From NCBI GenBank assembly GCA_009602735.1, contig WELA01010152.1, forward strand, positions 28,186-55,094: DNA of 26,909 nt. The letters run 5' to 3'. Positions 1-10,400 of this stretch are shown piece by piece. Each line of letters begins with the position of its first letter. The first letter of the stretch is position 1. The DNA is from Mesotaenium endlicherianum. Lineage: Eukaryota > Streptophyta > Zygnematophyceae > Zygnematales > Mesotaeniaceae. A model generated the notes under the pieces. It did not search any database. It was given only the letters and a program-made list of their open reading frames with translations, and was not told the DNA's origin. A program made the position numbers and the translations under genes.

Positions 1-261
1 GGGGGGGGGCGGGGCTGGAGACTCACAGGGCGGCAGGCCAAGGTACAGCGCATAGGTGGAGTTTGTGCGATCCCGCCTGATGAAGCACTGCATGGTCGTG
101 TCGCGCGGGCCAGGCTGCGCAAGCAGGCGTTTGCAGTCGCCACACATCATGCAACCCACAACTCAGGGCCACCACAGCTAGGGTTACGAACTAGTGCCAT
201 CCCTTGCATCGCCACCAGGCGCACAAAGTGGGGGCAGAGGGTGAAGAAGAGCAGAGGATAC
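1..261. other. Unassigned sequence, G-rich left edge
   Basis: The window opens with a G-rich run (1-14) and continues as mixed-composition DNA. The short ORFs here overlap one another in several frames and show no domain or conserved motif. I see nothing functional. If the Tubby-like gene at 999-1244 is intact, its downstream exons would lie in this direction, but none is recognisable here. Confidence 0.5.
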
Positions 262-376
262 ATCCATGCATCCATCCCTGCATACCTGCAACCATCCATG
301 CATCCACGCATCCATCCATCCATCCAAGCACCCATCCATGCGGCCCTCCATCCCCGCATCCCTGCATCTGTGCATC
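262..376. repeat. Degenerate CATC/ATCC microsatellite
   Basis: Imperfect tetranucleotide repeats of the CATC type fill this stretch, interrupted by CATG, CACG and CCTG variants. The repeat is open in several frames on both strands and produces artificial His/Pro/Ile-rich or Met/Trp/Gly-rich ORFs. It is simple-sequence DNA, not coding. Confidence 0.9.
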
Positions 377-998
377 CGATAATTTGGACCGTTCATCTAG
401 GGCACGACGTGTCGCCGCGGTGGGTGGGTAAATATACCACACCAACCTATCTGCATGCCATGCCATCCCACCCGCTATCTATGTCGTCCCGCGGGAATCC
501 CTTTACTGAATGCAAGTATAATCTAGACGTGGCCAGATGTCACAGAATTCGGGCGCGCTCTGGTTTTTATTGCAACCTTTGACTACGCTTGCCCTAAACA
601 ACCAAAGCTAAATAGCTCCTGTCCCAGAGGGTGCATCCGACTATGTAAGGACCATCTCTGCTGGCAGCACCAGTCAGAGGCTCCTGTGGAAAGTACGAAA
701 TGCGATACATCTCGACATGTGTACAACAAAAGCGACCAACAGCTCTTCCCTTTGACTAAGTGAGATGAAAGGAGGGAGGAATACTGGAACCTCGAATTGC
801 GAACCAGGATGAAGCCCTAATTTGACTTAAAAAACCGTGGTGGTCCATCGACTGACGTATCAAGCAGAGTCAAGGATCTAACCATGTAAAGTATGCCACA
901 GACAGCAGCATAGGCATCCTGACGGGACCGATGCAAAGAGAACCTAGAGCAGATCAATTGACCTACTTTGACGATGTTACCGAGGGAAGAATAGAAAC
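377..998. other. Unassigned; probable intron or 3' flank of the Tubby-like exon
   Basis: No coding signal is evident. In minus-strand terms it starts at the GT donor (998-997) of the F-box exon, so the part nearest 998 is best read as intron. The conserved Tubby C-terminal domain, expected in the following exons, was not found down to base 1. Those exons may lie beyond the left edge or be missing. Confidence 0.5.
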
Positions 999-1244
999 CT
1001 GCTTGAGTGACACGGGGAATGTTAGACAGCCGGAGTGCTCTGGAGACTTCACAATGTCCTTCGTGACTTCCCTCCACGAGCTACATACAGCCGCACATGC
1101 CACGACGTTCTTCCTGCACGGCCACTGACTATCGCTGGCCTCTATCCTGGATATAACGTCCCTGAGAAGCTCCAATGGCATATTAGCCCAACAACTTTGC
1201 CCATCGTCTAAGTTGCTGCTTCCACTCTTGCCTTTGGTGGGCAT
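999..1244 (-). CDS. Tubby-like F-box protein, partial (F-box exon only)
   Basis: The minus-strand reading holds [12 protein letters not shown], then [19 protein letters not shown] and LTFPVSLKQ. This is the F-box and linker pattern of plant Tubby-like F-box proteins, where the F-box binds SKP1 in SCF ubiquitin ligases and a C-terminal Tubby domain binds phosphoinositides. The exon ends exactly after SLKQ with CAG|GT (donor GT at 998-997), which I take to match the family's exon boundary. The ATG at 1244 is only the first Met after an in-frame stop. The family normally has about 30-50 residues before the F-box, so the true exon may begin at an AG upstream (for example 1265-1264) and the start is uncertain. 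About 80 codons are visible against roughly 380-450 for the family. No Tubby domain is seen, so this is either one exon of a gene with long introns or a relic. Confidence 0.75.
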
Positions 1245-3010
1245 CCTCGTCAGAAAAGATTAGCTGCCAAAAAGTTCCTAGTTCAACGAATTCTCCCTAT
1301 CCTGCAGGTGTAATTTGCCGTCACCAGAGCCCACAAGAACGCACAGGCAGCTGCATGGAGGAGAGAGGAGGAGGGAGACGCTATGCTACACTCTGAAAAC
1401 CTCACCAATCTCTACGAGTATGCCGTGAGTAGACTATTTCAAAGAGCTCGTTTTCAATTTATGCCACCACTGTCCTCATAACTACAAGTCCGACATGACA
1501 AGGAGAAATCACATGCAACTCTAATAGGGTCCCAGTAAAGTTCTTGTCAACTCTCACGAGTACGTAGGTGACAGATTAGTAGCGGTCAATGACAAGACAA
1601 TTACAAGCGAGCTGCTATGGAATGACTGATTGCTGCTAGTCCCACATGCAGAAGCACAGTGATGTGTAGACAGGCAGCAGCGATGCATGTCTTGTGAATG
1701 CTCGTGAACGCTCATGAACGTTTCTTGACGTTTTTGAGCGCCGTCCTCTGTCGACGGCAAAGACAACTAGGGGCGACTTTTTCAAATGCAATTTGGGCCG
1801 CAAAACGTGCGACAGTGCGCCACACACGAAAATTGCTAAACGACGGAATACCGTAGTCAACTGTAGCACACGATATGCACACGATGCAGGGTCTTGGAGA
1901 CTGACGCTCAGGATGCAGAGCTGAAGGAGATGGGAAGGAGCAGGAAGGAGTGGGAAGGAGAAACCTTTTGCTGAGTGCGAGCTCCGTACTGATATTTGTA
2001 CTCCGAGCACCTTCCGAGCGACTGGTTTCGACCAGTTTCGACAGTGAAGTCTCGAGAGCAGTCGAGAGCAGCCGAAATCCGTCGCACAAACACCGCACAA
2101 AGGCCTGGCGTCGCCCAGGGGTAAAGCCGTGTTATATTTCCTTAAGAGGGCGGTTCATCAGAAAGGACACCGGTGCCCACCAATGCCACAGGATGCAGTT
2201 TCAGTGTCCTTTTCGAGATTCTGCACTTGTGTCTGCTGGTGTCTGCTAGTGCTTCACTTTGCTTGACCGTCATTGATCGGCGATGATCGGATGACAAGAT
2301 TTGGAACTTAAACAACGGTAAAAGTCGTACCCTCACCGGCACGTTGTCACGCTCTCGTGCATCCAGGCCCCACGATTCGATAAAGTGTAAGTATTTGAAT
2401 GTCGACGTTAGAAAATCGCGAGGAATCCCTGTCCAGAGTTGGACTTTCCAGTCCGTCGACTACGCATGCGAACGAGGAAGACGAGCATGCGAGGCTTCCG
2501 ACGGATAAGCGTGGAAAGTCTAACTTGTCGACCAGCTGACCATAGGGGCTACGACCATAGGAAAGTTTTGATTTCAGTCCTTATAAATAGTGATGAAGAG
2601 AGTTTTGATTGCTACCCACTTCCGCTTACCACACTTGGAATTTAGGTGAGATACAACTAAGCTCAATGACAACAAGGCTCGAACAAGGCTTTAAGGAAGT
2701 TTGGGAAGGAACAAGATAAAGTGGGTTCTGCTCTAATCGAAGGTCGAATTTTGAGGTCATTCTCAAATTCTCAAAATCTCTCACAGGTATTGCTAGTAGG
2801 CTAGTAGACGAACGTATGTTGTTAAGCAAGGTGTATGAAGGGCGGGGGCCAAACGACAATCCAAATCATGCTCAAAATAATCTCTTTGACTCTCAACAGT
2901 CTCTTTGAGAGAACATTTCGTTCCCTCCAAGAACAAAATCAATTTTGTTTCAGTGGGTTGACGGTACGAGTTCTTGTATATGCTCACGTAAACTTGTTTG
3001 CGCGTGAAGA
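1245..3010. other. Unassigned intergenic or intronic DNA
   Basis: The stretch has mixed composition. The short ORFs on both strands (up to about 150 codons, near 1636-2100 minus) have no recognisable domain, and overlapping frames are open over the same bases. A small purine-rich repeat of GGAAGGAG units lies at about 1927-1970. The 5' part of the Tubby-like gene would be expected here on the minus strand, but I could not recognise it. Confidence 0.5.
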
Positions 3011-3031
3011 GGGGGGGGGGGGGGGGGGGGN

Positions 3032-3068
<37 letters not shown>
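3011..3068. repeat. Poly-G homopolymer with one ambiguous base
   Basis: There are 57 G residues interrupted by a single N at 3031. A run this long with one N in the middle looks like two contig ends or low-quality reads meeting in a homopolymer. Continuity across this point should not be assumed. Confidence 0.85.
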
Positions 3069-3069
<1 letters not shown>

Positions 3070-3915
3070 GGGTCGTCGAGAAAGGGTTTGGAAACGCTTG
3101 AGCTAGGGCACGGAGGGCCGGCCTGAGTCAGCCAGGCAGGCTCTGCCAGTTATCAAGAAAGCAAGAAGATAATAGGGAGGAGACGAACAGGAGGGCGGGG
3201 TGTGAACAACTAGAGAGAAGGGGGATGAAGGGACGACAAAAAGGGGGGGGGAGGGGCGGGGGGAATGCCCCTTGAGTCCTTCATCCGGTTAATAAAACTT
3301 TATTTCCAATACTTTTAATAGGTAACGCAAGCAATCTCGGTCCGATGCAATGACACATATAGAGCTCCAGCATCGTCTCAATATACAATCACCACATATT
3401 AAAGCACAACACACTTGTCATTTGCACTCATTACATACATACCGTCCCAAACTTACTACTCAACCTTTGGAAGAATACAAATTCCATTCTACATGCAAAT
3501 CTCATCACAATGTTTGTTCCTATCTAAAAACTATTTTATCTAAGGGCTACTACCCCAGCTCCCACGGCGTCCTCCTCACTCAAATCCTGTCCATCGAGCT
3601 ACTCTGTTGGTCCAAGCGGTACTCTCGAACTAGCTTGCACCTTATCAATACATACCGACATTCAATACTACCAAAGTATCCTCAGGTTGCGTCACCACCA
3701 CTCTGGCTGACACGATCTGTCCTCCTTATGTCCAACTCCTTACCATTTTTGGTACCTATAAATATCTCTGACTCCTATCTATCGAATGCTTGTATCTTTC
3801 TACTCCAATTTTCTAACCTTCTATTATTTATAAAATTATTGAAGTTTGCCATGATCTTAAACACTCTTTACCTGACATTCATCTCACTCACGTCTGAGCT
3901 TGCCTTAAGTCTTTG
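3069..3915. other. G-rich then AT-rich non-coding DNA
   Basis: The first part (to about 3263) is purine-rich with a second G run at 3243-3263. An AATAAA hexamer lies at 3291-3296. From about 3350 the DNA is AT-rich and open in one plus-strand frame into the following repeat, but the predicted protein is low-complexity Leu/Ile/Tyr/Ser without a domain. I see no supportable gene. Confidence 0.5.
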
Positions 3916-4146
3916 TTGTGATGAATCAATTTACATATTACTTGATTTATTGCATATAGTACTAAGTAAATATTATATCAATGTACTCACATGTGCGAGT
4001 TCATCAAAATGTATGTATATCAATATTGTAATGAATCAGTTTATTATTTATTTGCTTCATTGCACATACATATATGTTATTAAATAAGTAATGCGTTGAT
4101 ATACTCACATGTGCGAATTCATTGATATGAATATGTATCGATATAG
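3916..4146. repeat. Two-copy tandem repeat, about 110-bp period
   Basis: Two diverged units start at 3916 and 4026, each opening with TTGTRATGAATCA. Each later contains ACTCACATGTGCGA followed by a TTCAT/GTAT-rich tail. The second unit coincides with the start of the diverged LTR (TGTAATGAATCAG at 4027), so the 5' end of that LTR appears locally duplicated. Confidence 0.6.
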
Positions 4147-4982
4147 TGCGAGTTTACTTACTTTGTCAAAAAGGTCAGCAGGATGACTTTTGTATCACAC
4201 TATAGTTTGCTGAGATTATCCGTATATATATAGGACATGATATCAGTAGGTTGATATATAGTGAACTCGTATAATAATAATTAGTATACTTGGACTCAGT
4301 ACGCTGAGAATATATATATTCATTCAGATAATTATTTGTAGATTGGCACAGGTGACCGTAGTATACTGAAAGTTGGGAGGTCGACTGAGATTCGGTGAAC
4401 CGATGTTCTACCAGTGTAGTTAACTCCTGGGTAGGCGGAGCCGTCGTCAGGCAACTAAACAATTAGGACTTTAGTCAACTGACCAGATAATATGGTCGTT
4501 ATACTTAGATCCGTGGGTCCCAACTTAACGGGTTTCCCACGAAACGGCGCACCTTGCGTCGTGGTCAACCAGGTGGTCACTAGGTACATAGCAGGCTGGA
4601 ATTTTGTGGTCCCTCATTCTGGACAGTAGGCTTTAGAGTCGGATTTTCTACTTGCAAGTCATTAGGATGTGTTTTAGCTACATTATGGTCATCTGAATGA
4701 GAGCGCCTTTGCTCATCAGTCCTCTGATGTTGTGTATGTGCTTATACATGCTTGTATGCCTGGTAGGGAAGAGGCCATGAGTTTCTAAAAGAGAAGCTCT
4801 AGTCCTCAAGCTCGTCTCTTTCTTGTGCCTTGTGTTAGTGTGCGACTATGGCCCACTATGGTATGTGAGTCAAGGGGTATGGATGAGTAAACGGAATCCA
4901 TCATAAGGGCGAAGATTGCTCCCTGATTTTACACGCTTCCACCTATCTTTGACCTTAAATGAAGTATATTTATCTTGAATAA
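4027..4982 (+). repeat. Diverged older LTR, 5' part, split by a later insertion
   Basis: It begins TGTAATGAATCAG, identical to the first 13 bases of LTR2 and LTR3. At about 4400-4450 it shares a core (TTAACTCC then GGGTAGGCGG, preceded by CTACCA) with all four younger LTRs at roughly 83% identity. Elsewhere it is too diverged to align by eye. The sequence stops at AATAA (4978-4982), where LTR1 begins. The missing end is found at 17773-17787, followed by a PBS. It is therefore probably the LTR of an older relative that was hit near its 3' end. The start could instead be 3917, given the tandem duplication there. Confidence 0.6.
4978..4982. repeat. Target-site duplication AATAA, left copy
   Basis: These five bases directly precede the TG of LTR1 and are repeated at 17768-17772 directly after the CA of LTR3. 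Five base pairs is the usual duplication length for Ty3/gypsy elements. AT-rich 5-mers recur by chance, but the rejoined flanks (LTR end plus PBS) support it. Confidence 0.6.
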
Positions 4983-5715
4983 TGTAATGAATAAGTATAT
5001 TGGATAGACGTGATACTCATTTTTATATAATACTTAAAAAATATCAGCCTGCTGAACCTTAGTTAATATTAAGTCTGCTGGATGTCTGATACTTAGTTAA
5101 ATGACTCAGCCGAGAGCAGCAGGCTGAAGTCAATTAGGTCAGCTTGTTTACTTGGGTCAGCTTGCTAACACATTCTATGACAGTCAACTGGCTGCCGTAC
5201 TCGGCAGCAGCGAACTGCCCAGCTATGCATCTAAGTGTGGTGTGCTAGATGAGTGGCCAGATGACACCCTTAAGGTGGATGACGATTTGGAATGATGGGA
5301 GAGGGCTATGGATTTGGTTAGCGGAGAACCTACCAACGTGGTTGACTCCCAATTAGGTGGTGCCATCGCACTTGCCGTTGAACAGTAAACTCATTCCATG
5401 TGCATATGCTAGGTATTGCTCTCGAGGTCGGCATTCGGAAACGAGGCCAACTCTCTTGTACTGCTTACTGAAAGAGATCTGAATCCAAGGCGAGAAGCCA
5501 TTGATACGCACTGTCTCCTAGCCTTGCTTACGTATGAGTTTACTGATTGCATTATTGATGCTAGTTTACTTGCATTTGACTCACGAGTAGTGTTCAATGC
5601 TAATGTGTTGTCTTTTCCTGTTTAATCAAAGAGCAAAAAACACCATATAGATAATTCGTTCATATACAGATATTTATTAATTGTTAATCGCCTATTGGTA
5701 AGTCGATACATTTCA
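4983..5715 (+). repeat. LTR1, 5' LTR of element A (733 bp)
   Basis: It starts TGTAATGAAT, ends CATTTCA, and is followed after one base by a PBS. It aligns over its whole length with LTR2, LTR3 and LTR4. The U3 part holds palindromic TCAGC-NN-GCTGA motifs (5044-5055, and a degraded one at 5156-5169). No convincing TATA box was found. Confidence 0.9.
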
Positions 5716-5716
5716 G

Positions 5717-5728
5717 TGGTATCGGAGC
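5717..5728 (+). other. Primer-binding site of element A
   Basis: TGGTATCGGAGC lies one base after the LTR end. It differs at one position (G for A) from TGGTATCAGAGC, the initiator-Met tRNA site common in plant LTR retrotransposons. The initiator-Met assignment is by that resemblance. Confidence 0.8.
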
Positions 5729-5787
5729 AGTTATCACAGTAGTCATGTATGGTAAGGACTAGGTCCCAAGCTAGCAACGCTCGAGAA

Positions 5788-7200
5788 ATGGAGGGTGAGG
5801 ACAATGATAACATTGTAGAAGGGCAGGACAAAAGTCACGTCTTTGGACCCCGTACCTACTTAGATCGCTGCAAGATGCAGGAGCTAAAGAAGTTGCTGAG
5901 CAGGCAACAGCTCTTGCTGCACTAGCAGCCCAGCTGGTTGAGCATGAGCGTTTAGCCAAAGAGGTAGAGGAGGCAATAAACAGGAAGGCCCCTGATGAAA
6001 GGATGGTGGAAGAGCAGATGGCAGAGAGGGCCAATCTGCGAAACCAACCTCCTATTGTGCCTATTGTTATACCTATCTCTCAGATTTGTAGAAAATTTGA
6101 GTCCAACAGGTTTAGTCAGAGCGATAGCAATCGGGAATGTCGAAGATGCTACTAGTCAAACTAATGTTGCTGTTGTTGCGTTTACTGGACTACCACCTCA
6201 GAATGTAGATCTGGGAGCATTATTTGTGCAAATGCAATCGCAAATGGCGAGCATGTATCAGTCCCAACAGGAGGACAAAAGGAAAATGATGGCATTGCTG
6301 CGTGATCGAGACCAACTGGGTTCTCAAACCACTGGTGGTGGTGGCAGAGGGCCTAGCAAGCGTAAGACAAAACCTCTCCGAGACTATAATTCTGAGCAAA
6401 ATAAAAAGTATTACTTGATCAAGTTTTTTGCTGATGTTGAGCAGTGGCTAGAGAATTATCCAAAACTGCAGGATTACGAGAAGGTCAGGCACACTACTGC
6501 TCTACTGAAAGGCAGTGCAGCAGACTGGTGGCTTTATTGGAAAGGGGAGCGTAAAGCTCAACAACCCGATGACTCTACTTGGGCAGAGTTTGTTGAGAAA
6601 TTGCATGAGAAGTTTGATGTCATCAATCAACAGGAGAAAGCTATCTATGCAATGATCTCCTTGACACTGAAGCAGACCACTTCAGTTGCTGAGTTTGCTC
6701 AAAAGTTCCAGGAGAATATGTTGAAGCAGCCAGACTTGTCGGAGCGGTATAAGATAGCAAACTTCAAGTATGGCTTGAAATCCGAGGTCTCAGGTCATTT
6801 TGCTGAAAAGAAATATGAGAAACTGGCTGACTTGATCCAGGACGCTGACGCTTGGGATCAGCAGCAGTTCAATCACAAGCGCGAGAGTAATGCTCTGGTG
6901 GCTAAGATTGTCAAAAAGCCCCACGGTTCCTACAATGCAATTGAAGGAGACCGGGCTGAGAATGATCAAGATGATGAGTACGAGTATGAGAATAATGCTA
7001 TACAATCTAGAGGGAGAGGTGGTTACCCTCAAGGTGGCCATGGAAGAGGTGGTGGTAGAACTTAGCCGAGACCAGCCTCAGCAAACTCTATTTGCTTCCA
7101 TTGCCAGCAGCCGGGTCACTACAGAGAGCAGTGTCCAGTCAAGCACCTTCCAAAGGTCGAGAGAAAGGACCAACGTTTAAAAGACAGCAACAGTTGGTAA
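5788..7200 (+). pseudogene. gag: gag of element A, broken
   Basis: Gag would package the element RNA in the cytoplasmic particle. The first ATG after the leader (5788) opens MEGEDND and about 45 codons before a stop. A frameshift then leads into an Ala/Glu-rich coiled-coil segment, and a further shift into the long frame that is open from about 6120. That frame carries the plant retrotransposon gag domain ([18 protein letters not shown], then DWWLYW) at about 6400-6700. A Gly/Arg-rich stretch follows, then a TAG at 7063-7065. Beyond the stop, in the same frame, lies one CCHC zinc knuckle (C-X2-C-X4-H-X4-C, 7093-7134), and the frame closes at 7200. At least two frameshifts and one nonsense codon make it inactive. 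Confidence 0.85.
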
Positions 7201-7468
7201 TCTAGTCTACTGACTGTGAGGATGCTAGAGATAGTGAGTCGTCACTAACTGCCCTCGTAGCAGGTATTATGAAACCTGCTGAACTGGATTCACTATGCAT
7301 GCCTGACAACCAGATAAAGAAGACCACCAGGACCTCCAGAGAGTGCACACTCTGGATGACCTTGTTCCACCAGATGTCCAACATTTCTTTGCTAAGTCAG
7401 GAGAACAATGCGAAAGTCAGGAAAAGACAGACCCCCTTATCCTAATCCATTGTATGATAGCAGGTAGA
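7201..7468 (+). pseudogene. pol: Start of pol and protease of element A, truncated
   Basis: It encodes the linker before the protease, including [15 protein letters not shown] and then LIHCMIAGR. It stops just before the catalytic DGGAS motif, and the reading then crosses into inverted sequence at about 7468-7490. A TTATCCATAA string at the junction also occurs in the protease coding region just after DGGAS. This suggests a short deletion followed by the switch to the opposite strand. The piece has no catalytic centre. Confidence 0.75.
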
Positions 7469-9348
7469 GTTTATGATTTATCCATAAATTGTGCGAAAAG
7501 CAGTCTTGTGTTGATCCCCCTCAGCAATTCTGATCTGATGATAACCACTCTTAATATCTATTTTCCTGAACACTTTAGCACCAGACAGGGTATCAAGCAA
7601 GTCCTCGATTATGGGTAAAGCATACTTGTTCTTTATTGTAATTCTGTTAAGAGCTACGTAATCCACACACATCCGCATACTCCCATTCTTATTCTTAATA
7701 AAGAGGATGGGTGCGTCATAAGGTGATTTACTGGGGGAAATATAACCATTTTCCTCAAGCTCTGCAATCTGATTTTTCAACTCTTCGCTCTCTACACAAG
7801 ACAAGCCATAAGTGCGTTGCCAAGGTGGCTGACTCCCCGGTAATAAATCAATCCTATAATTTACTTCCCTCTTAGGGGGTAGTCCTGGAGGCATATTAAA
7901 AACATCAACATACTGAGCAACAATTTTTGCAACAATAGGGTGCTCCGGAGGGCTTACCTTTTTCTCAACCACTTCTTCAGGTTGAGGAGGTACCTCTCTT
8001 AGCAGCAGACAGAACATTCTATCTTTCTTCTGGTTCCAGCTTTCGATGAACTCCAATGCATTAAGCAATTTGCATCCTCCTGGAAGCCTCTTCTTTTCCT
8101 TCATTTGCCATCCACACAGGACAAGAAGACGAGCACTGGTGGGTGCCAAGTTAGTCTGCCCATCACTGGCTCCTCTCACTTTCACCGTACCTCTGCTCCA
8201 ACACACTTCAGCTTGATGTTTGTTAAGCCAGGACCTGCCTAGCACGAGATCATAAAAGCCAGTGTTGAGTACCTCAAATGTAAGCGTTTCAATTTGAACT
8301 GCAATGCCAGAAACCAAACTGGACCTCAATAGGCTTGGTTATAAGTTCTCTCGAGATACTTGAGGCATCTCTAAGGAATATTTTTCTATTCCCTTGGGTG
8401 ACAGTAGGCAACCTTAGCCGCTTAACTAAGTCCTTATGGATAAACGTATGTGACGCCCCTCCGTCAACAAATGCCCTCACCTTCCTACCTGCAACCATGC
8501 AATGCAGTAGGATAGGGGGGACTGCCTTTTCCTGACTTTCGCATTGTTCTCCTGACTTCGCAAAGAAATGTTGGACATCAGGTGGAACAAGATCATCCAG
8601 AGTGTGCACTCTGTGGAGATCTATATTGCTGATGGTGTCCTTTATCTATTTGTTAGGCATGCATTGTGAATCCAGTTCAGTAGGACCCATAATACCTGCT
8701 ACGAGGGCAGCTAGTGACGACTCACTATCTCTAGCATCCTCACAGTCAGTAGACTGGATTACTGACTGTTGCTGTCTTATAAAGGCTGGTCCTTCCTCTT
8801 GACCTTTAGAAGGTGCTTGACTGGACACTGCTCTCTGTAGTGACCCGACTGCTGGCAATGGAAGCAAACAGATTTTGCTGAGGCTGGTCTCGTCTTAGTC
8901 CTACCACCACCTCTTCCATGGCCACCTCGAGAGTAACCACCTCTCCCTCTAGACTGTATAGCATTATACTCCTACTCGTACTCATCACCCTGATCATCCT
9001 CAGCCCGGTCTCCTTTAATTGCATTGTGGGAACCGTTGGGCTTTTTGACAATCTTAGACACCAGAGCATTACTCTGGCGCTTGTGATTGAACTGCTGCCG
9101 ATCCCAAGCGTCAGCGTCCTGGATCAAGTCAACCAGTTTCTCATATTTCTTTTCAGCAAAATGACCAGAGACCTCGGATTTCAAGCCATACTTGAAGTAT
9201 GCTATCGAATACGGCTCTGGCAAATCTGGCTGCTTCATCATGTTCTCCTGGAACTTTTGAGCAAACTCAGCAACTGAAGTGGTCTGCTTCAAAGTCAAGG
9301 AGATCATTGCATAGATAGCTTTTTTCTGCTGATTGATGACATCAAACT
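7469..9348 (-). mobile_element. Inverted gag-protease-RT segment inside element A
   Basis: Read on the minus strand, this segment runs from mid-gag (9348) through the zinc knuckle, the protease with intact DGGASHTF (8609-8289) and the first half of RT, ending at TAFRTIYG (about 7478). It replaces element A's own protease core, RT and RNase H. Its gag and early protease portion (about 9348-8487) is complementary to 6610-7465, forming a foldback with arms near 0.85 kb. It shares with element B a one-base T insertion after the protease (8289-8329 here, about 13080 there), so it is closer to B than to D. Confidence 0.8.
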
Positions 9349-10400
9349 GGTATAGGCTGAAGGGAGGGGTCTGGGTAATCGAAACCACTTCTGGACGACT
9401 GAAATTGGTGATTTCTAACAACTTGGACCTAAAGTCTTTATTACTGAGTCAGGCTCATGACAGTGTACTGGGTGGACATTTGGGGTAGGCCAAAATTGTT
9501 GGCAAACTGGCAAAACATTAACATTGGGAAGGGTTGCCTCGAGAGATCTTGAAATATGTTAAGTCCTGTGATCAGTGTCAAAAAAACAAGTCTAGACACA
9601 CCCCACCCGGGGGGCTATTACAACCACTAGCTATCCCACTTGGACGATGGGAACCAATATTCATGGACTGGGTGGTAACACTCCCAAGAGTTACCATTAG
9701 GCATGATTCTATACTGATAGTAGTGGATAATTTGACAAAAATGGTTAGATTTCATCCCCACCACTGTCAAAGTAACTACACTCAAAATTGCAAGACAGTT
9801 TTACAACCATGTAGTATGCCAACATGGACTACCCTCTAATATTATCTCAGACAGAGACTCAAAATTTACCTCTATATTCTGGAGAGCTTTAATGAGGTTA
9901 TTGGGAGTCAAACAGCTGCTCAGCACAGCAAACCACCCTCAGACTAATGGGCAGTCTGAAAGAACTAACCAAGTTTTGCAAGAGGTGCTGAGTGCATATA
10001 TTAACCAAAAACATGATAGTTGGGATGACCTGTTGCCTCAAATTCAATTTGCGATGGACAGTGCGGTGCACGCGTCAACAGGAAAGACTCATTTTGAACT
10101 CAATCTGGGTAGAGTCCCTAAGTCTCCTTCAGAAGTGCTAGGAGAGTCTTTGACTCATCTTGAGAGGATTGAATACCCAGTATCTCTCCAGTTAACTCAG
10201 GAGTTTGCTAACACCCTGTAAGAAGTCCAACACAATCTGCACAAAGCCCAAGAAAATTAACAAAAGTATGCTAATCAACACTGTCGGGAGCTGACATTTT
10301 CTAAAAGCGATATGGTCAAACTGCATTCTCAACCCCTGTACCTGCCTGGTGTGGTCAAGAAAAAACTTGGTCCGATTTGGGTCGCTCCATATTCGGTGGT
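9349..10400 (+). pseudogene. pol: Integrase of element A, broken and cut by LTR2
   Basis: Integrase would join the cDNA to the host chromosome. Visible here are the N-terminal zinc-binding region (GGHLG-type at about 9470, then KSCDQC near 9570), the first catalytic Asp in MDWVVTLP (about 9664-9690), and the region around the catalytic Glu (NHPQTNGQSERTN, about 9931-9970). Frameshifts separate the first and second parts near 9780-9890, and a stop follows at about 10219-10221. The sequence ends at the GPY-type motif region, where LTR2 begins immediately after GTGGT. The chromodomain is missing. Confidence 0.85.

Noticed and set aside
262..376. CRISPR-like or coding repeat
   Set aside because: Simple tetranucleotide repeat without spacers, in a eukaryotic context.
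817..1077. Minus-strand 86-codon ORF as a continuation of the Tubby-like protein
   Set aside because: It lies in a different frame across the donor site and has no similarity to the sequence that follows SLKQ in the family. Most of it is probably intron.
1636..2100. 154-codon minus-strand ORF
   Set aside because: Three overlapping frames are open in the same bases, there is no domain, and Ser/Leu/Arg composition tracks local base content.
3350..4087. 245-codon plus-strand ORF
   Set aside because: It is AT-rich, low-complexity Leu/Ile/Ser/Tyr sequence without a domain, and it runs into the tandem-repeat/LTR start. Open by composition.
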